In this document: piece by piece, positions 5,740-7,496 of the stretch
How positions within the stretch are numbered: the first letter of the stretch is position 1
Layout: every line of letters begins with the position of its first letter
Origin: Paenibacillus sp.
GTDB taxonomy: Bacteria > Bacillota > Bacilli > Paenibacillales > NBRC-103111
Direction of reading: 5' to 3'
Assembly (NCBI GenBank): GCA_029239545.1
Contig: JARBUQ010000216.1
Location: forward strand, 1-7,496
DNA: 7,496 bases
Position numbers and translations under genes: made by a program
Notes under the pieces: model-generated
The model's input: only the letters and a program-made list of their open reading frames with translations
Database searches by the model: none
What the model was told of the DNA's origin: nothing

Positions 5740-6422
5740 AAACGATCACCGAATCGATAGCCGAATCCGTATACAGTTTGAATGTAAACAGGGGAGGCGG
5801 GATCATCCTCGATTTTGCGGCGAATATGGCTGATATGTGCATCTACGGTCCGCTCATCATTGAGAATGTCGTCCTCGAGCAGGCTTCGCAGCAGCTGCAG
5901 CCGGCTGTATACGATGCCTGGCTTGGAGGCCAACGTAAGCAGCAGCTTGAACTGAGTCGGCGTAAGCGTCATTTCTTCACCGCGCTTCCACACACGATAT
6001 TGCGCTTCGGATATGGTCAGCTCTCCGCGTTTCAGAATCTCCTCCGCACTGTCCTGCCCGTCCATCCGTCTGAGCACCGAACGAATCCGCGCCGCCAGCT
6101 CCCGCAAGGAAAAAGGCTTCGTAATATAATCATCCGCACCGACCTCCAGCCCAATTATTTTATCCGTCTCCTCTGCTCGGGCCGTCACCATAATAATGCC
6201 AGTGCGCCCCATTTTACGCAGCTCCTGACATACAGTAATTCCACTCATCTCTGGCAGCATCCAATCGAGCACAACCAGATCCGGCTTGCGTTCCTTTGCG
6301 ATCCGTAGTGCTTCGGTGCCTGTCCGTGCTGTAAGCGTGAGAAATCCTTCCTGACGCAGGAAGGGCTCCATGAATTCAAGCACCTTTACCTCATCATCCA
6401 CGAGCAGCAGCGTATGTGACAT
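5736..6422 (-). CDS. OmpR/PhoB-family response regulator
   Basis: A 228-residue cytoplasmic regulator. The receiver domain (1-about 116) shows D9 and D10 of the acidic pocket, phosphoacceptor D53 in VVLDWMLPE, T80 in MVTA and K102 in the TKPF turn. The C-terminal winged-helix domain (about 130-228) has the OmpR pattern LTPTQFKLLLTLA, DERTVDAHISHIRRKIE and the final VYGFGYRF. The start was set at ATG 6422 because AGGTGGTG (minus strand, 6436-6429) precedes it at six bases and MSHTLLLVDDE is the normal family beginning; the open frame reaches 15 codons further up to 6467, but that extension has no similar support. Its stop overlaps the kinase start by ATGA, so the pair is an operon. A TATAAT on the minus strand at 6483-6478 is the probable -10. 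The divergent membrane genes are possible targets. Confidence 0.94.
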   Translation of the reverse strand: MSHTLLLVDDEVKVLEFMEPFLRQEGFLTLTARTGTEALRIAKERKPDLVVLDWMLPEMSGITVCQELRKMGRTGIIMVTARAEETDKIIGLEVGADDYITKPFSLRELAARIRSVLRRMDGQDSAEEILKRGELTISEAQYRVWKRGEEMTLTPTQFKLLLTLASKPGIVYSRLQLLRSLLEDDILNDERTVDAHISHIRRKIEDDPASPVYIQTVYGFGYRFGDRL

Positions 6423-6428
6423 TTTTTT

Positions 6429-6436
6429 CACCACCT
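6429..6436 (-). promoter_or_regulatory. Ribosome binding site deciding the response-regulator start
   Basis: Read on the minus strand, AGGTGGTG lies six bases before the ATG at 6422. It would be inside the coding region if the frame began at 6467, which argues for the shorter protein. Confidence 0.8.
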
Positions 6437-6477
6437 GTATATTTAGTTCGGTTAATAATTCATACACACTTCCTCAC

Positions 6478-6506
6478 ATTATAGCTTGTTCCAAACGGTG
6501 TGGCAT
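6478..6506 (-). promoter_or_regulatory. Probable promoter of the two-component operon
   Basis: On the minus strand a perfect TATAAT -10 lies at 6483-6478. The hexamer at the 17-base distance (ATGCCA, 6506-6501) is a poor -35, as seen in promoters that need an activator. Repeated TGTGAA/AGTGAA motifs lie just upstream on the same strand. The expected transcript starts near 6471, about 50 bases before the ATG. Confidence 0.5.
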
Positions 6507-6509
6507 AAA

Positions 6510-6544
6510 TTCACTGAAATCGAATGGGATATTCACAAGTTCAC
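6510..6544. promoter_or_regulatory. Three TTCAC motifs in the divergent intergenic region
   Basis: TTCAC occurs at 6510-6514, 6532-6536 and 6540-6544. The last two form a tandem pair (minus strand TTGTGAAC then TTGTGAAT, 8-bp period). OmpR-family regulators often bind direct repeats, though normally with a period near 10-11 bp, so the fit is imperfect. The position between the regulator's promoter and the divergent genes makes them candidate control sites. Confidence 0.3.
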
Positions 6545-6568
6545 AACATTCATTTGATAAGATGCAAT
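6540..6568 (+). promoter_or_regulatory. Tentative promoter of the small membrane-protein operon
   Basis: TTCACA (6540-6545, five of six consensus bases) and TGCAAT (6563-6568, four of six) are 17 bases apart. The second base of the -10, normally A, is G, which weakens the call. It overlaps the TTCAC repeats and the inverted repeat at 6554-6574. Confidence 0.3.
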
Positions 6569-6574
6569 TATCAA
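6554..6574. promoter_or_regulatory. Inverted repeat TTGATAA-N7-TTATCAA, possible operator
   Basis: A 7-7-7 dyad with perfect arms sits in the 230-bp region between the divergently read response regulator and the membrane-protein operon. It is AT-rich and may partly be chance. It overlaps the tentative -10 of the plus-strand promoter, where a bound protein would block transcription. Confidence 0.4.
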
Positions 6575-6652
6575 CGTTAACTACTGCGGCACTTAGAGTG
6601 AGAAACAGGCAGACTGCTGCGACAACCATATAGAGGAACGGGAGAGGTTAGA

Positions 6653-7102
6653 ATGAGTGCGGTACAAGCTGATAAACGGACGGTTACTCAGGGTAGTGGG
6701 GGTAGACTGGTAGGCGGTTGGGCAAAAATGGGACGTATACTTTTCTTGGGAATTGCTGTTATTTTCGCAGTATGTGTGACTTTGCAAGTATTTCTCGCGG
6801 GATTGTCCGTGTTCGTAGATCCGGGTAATTGGGCGAAACATAGGACCTTCGTGCATTTTATTGAATTTGTACCTTTTTTAATGCTCATTGCCGGATTCAC
6901 AGGACGTGTTGGCAGAGCCTTGCTGTGGCAAAGCTTTGCTCTATTCGCCATGATCTTCATCATGTATTTCACTGCTAATTTCACAAGTATAGTCCCTGAA
7001 GTCGGAGCGCTGCATCCGGTAATAGCATTGGTTTTGTTCTGGTTGTCGATAAGAGTTGTATGGAAGGCATGGCATCTTATAGGAGGAGGACAATTGCGGT
7101 GA
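6653..7102 (+). CDS. Four-helix membrane protein, DUF6220-like
   Basis: A 149-residue integral membrane protein of unknown function. After a short polar N-terminus (1-27), four hydrophobic helices are visible: about 28-50, 65-84, 88-108 and 118-138. The pattern TLQVFLAGL (43-51) at the end of helix 1, followed by histidines H63 and H68 and by H121-P122 before helix 4, is what I recall for the DUF6220 family; this is from memory and not checked. Histidines at helix ends could bind a metal or heme, but this is speculation. GGAGAGG at 6641-6647 precedes ATG by five bases. The next gene overlaps its stop codon, so the two are probably made together. It is read divergently from the response regulator and may be its target. 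Confidence 0.75.
   Translation: MSAVQADKRTVTQGSGGRLVGGWAKMGRILFLGIAVIFAVCVTLQVFLAGLSVFVDPGNWAKHRTFVHFIEFVPFLMLIAGFTGRVGRALLWQSFALFAMIFIMYFTANFTSIVPEVGALHPVIALVLFWLSIRVVWKAWHLIGGGQLR
7081..7090 (+). promoter_or_regulatory. Strong ribosome binding site deciding the GTG start at 7099
   Basis: AGGAGGAGGA, a near-ideal Shine-Dalgarno, lies inside the end of the preceding gene, eight bases before GTG 7099. No ATG stands at the right distance, and the upstream in-frame ATGs (7060, 7069) would put this site inside the coding region. Confidence 0.75.
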
Positions 7103-7305
7103 ATATTTGGAGAACGGTGCTGATCGCGCTGGTTGTTGGGTTTGTTGCAGGGTTACTGTTAAGCGAAGGAATCGCGATTATTGCGCACTTCGTGTTTGAT
7201 CGGGCTATCGGGATTAAATATTTGCCCTTTATTATAGCGGCTGTATTCGCGGGTGTAGCTTTGATTTGGGGCAATCGCAGTCGGAGTGCGGGATTTAAAA
7301 AGTGA
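7099..7305 (+). CDS. Small 68-residue membrane protein, possibly DUF5957-like
   Basis: With GTG 7099 as start the product has 68 residues: a first hydrophobic helix at about 4-30 (WRTVLIALVVGFVAGLLLSE and on), a short loop with FDRAIGIK, a second helix at about 40-55 (LPFIIAAVFAGVALIW), and a basic tail (GNRSRSAGFKK). The arrangement, with a glycine-rich first helix ending in SE, resembles small DUF5957-type proteins, but that is a tentative memory match. The GTG overlaps the stop of the preceding gene (GTGA), which with the strong Shine-Dalgarno indicates translational coupling and a shared role or complex. A longer frame from ATG 7060 (81 residues) is possible but would overlap the preceding gene by 43 bases. 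Confidence 0.72.
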   Translation: MNIWRTVLIALVVGFVAGLLLSEGIAIIAHFVFDRAIGIKYLPFIIAAVFAGVALIWGNRSRSAGFKK

Positions 7306-7370
7306 CACATGTGGTGAGCAAGTGATGAAGCAGGTCTTATACAGCGGCAACGTGCGTCGGGGGAGAGACC

Positions 7371-7400
7371 GGAAATGAGCGGAAGTGAGCGGGAGTGGGG
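7371..7400 (+). repeat. Three imperfect 10-bp tandem repeats
   Basis: GGAAATGAGC, GGAAGTGAGC and GGGAGTGGGG follow one another at 7371-7380, 7381-7390 and 7391-7400. The first two differ at one base, the third is more diverged. The surrounding sequence is purine-rich. Confidence 0.4.
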
Positions 7401-7496
7401 AGTCAAGCTCGACAGGAGGCAGCAGAGGTGGCGGGGATCGGCTCAATGTTGTCAGGTTAAAGCCGAGACTATCGGAGGCATCCGACTATTTAGGCG
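7375..7496 (+). CDS. Possible partial reading frame running off the window
   Basis: ATG 7375 opens a frame with no stop for 40 codons up to the window edge (beginning MSGSEREWGVKLDRRQQRW). A purine-rich GGGGAGAG at 7359-7366 lies eight bases upstream. The residues are arginine-rich and show no known domain, the frame begins in the tandem repeats, and no promoter is visible, so it could be a chance opening. Confidence 0.25.
   Translation, partial: MSGSEREWGVKLDRRQQRWRGSAQCCQVKAETIGGIRLFR

Noticed and set aside
5778..6308. Plus-strand open frame of 176 codons opposite the response regulator
   Set aside because: It is antisense to a clear OmpR-type regulator, and the translation shows no domain.
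6423..6467. N-terminal 15-residue extension of the response regulator
   Set aside because: It would place the best ribosome binding site inside the gene, and the family begins close to the VDD motif.
6370..6633. Plus-strand serine/threonine-rich frame of 87 codons
   Set aside because: It begins antisense to the response regulator and covers its promoter region; composition is that of a shadow frame.
7077..7446. Minus-strand open frames over the small membrane gene and tail
   Set aside because: They are antisense to coupled genes with strong ribosome binding sites; translations are low in recognisable features.
7472..7485. Hairpin TCGGA-GGCA-TCCGA as terminator of the membrane-protein operon
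   Set aside because: The 5-bp stem is not followed by a T-run and lies inside a possible reading frame.
1..7496. CRISPR array, tRNA or rRNA genes, phage or complete insertion sequence
   Set aside because: No regularly spaced repeats, no tRNA-like cloverleaf sequence, no ribosomal RNA signature and no transposase or phage protein was seen.

Overview
The window looks like chromosome of a low-to-mid GC Gram-positive of the Bacillota, most likely a Paenibacillus-like Bacillales. This is inferred from strong purine-rich Shine-Dalgarno sites before nearly every gene, sigma-A type promoters, compact intrinsic terminators with T-runs, and a gene set (PhyH enzyme with AraC regulator, TetR with a Tet(L)-like pump, OmpR-type two-component pair, small DUF membrane proteins) typical of that group. 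The species cannot be named from the sequence alone.

Layout. (1) Positions 1-303 hold an intrinsic terminator for a gene to the left, then a 99-bp hairpin element with perfect 16-bp terminal inverted repeats. (2) 304-2198 (+): a PhyH-family Fe(II)/2-oxoglutarate dioxygenase and an AraC-type regulator. The 89-bp gap between them carries a 14-bp perfect inverted repeat that covers the regulator's ribosome binding site. (3) 2185-4330 (+): a TetR-family repressor and a 14-helix-type MFS exporter. Each is preceded by a copy of the same 18-bp palindrome. The tetR gene has a perfect-consensus promoter that starts inside the end of araC, and its stop codon lies inside its own terminator. (4) 4348-6422 (-): an OmpR-type response regulator and its sensor kinase, overlapping by ATGA. 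(5) 6653-7305 (+), divergent from the two-component pair: two small membrane proteins (DUF6220-like, and an unassigned 68-residue protein, possibly DUF5957-like) joined by a GTGA overlap. (6) 7306-7496: a purine-rich tail with a possible partial reading frame.

How the genes work together. The clearest regulatory circuit is the tetR/MFS module. The repressor probably binds both 18-bp palindromes, shutting off itself and the pump until a ligand arrives. The two-component pair may respond to an envelope or extracellular signal and could control the divergent membrane-protein pair through the shared 230-bp intergenic region, which has a 7-7-7 inverted repeat and repeated TTCAC motifs. The dioxygenase and AraC regulator probably form a small metabolic unit of unknown substrate. 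None of the genes is clearly of a new type. The most unusual material is regulatory: the paired operators, the hairpin over the araC ribosome binding site with a possible 9-codon leader, and the 99-bp palindromic element.
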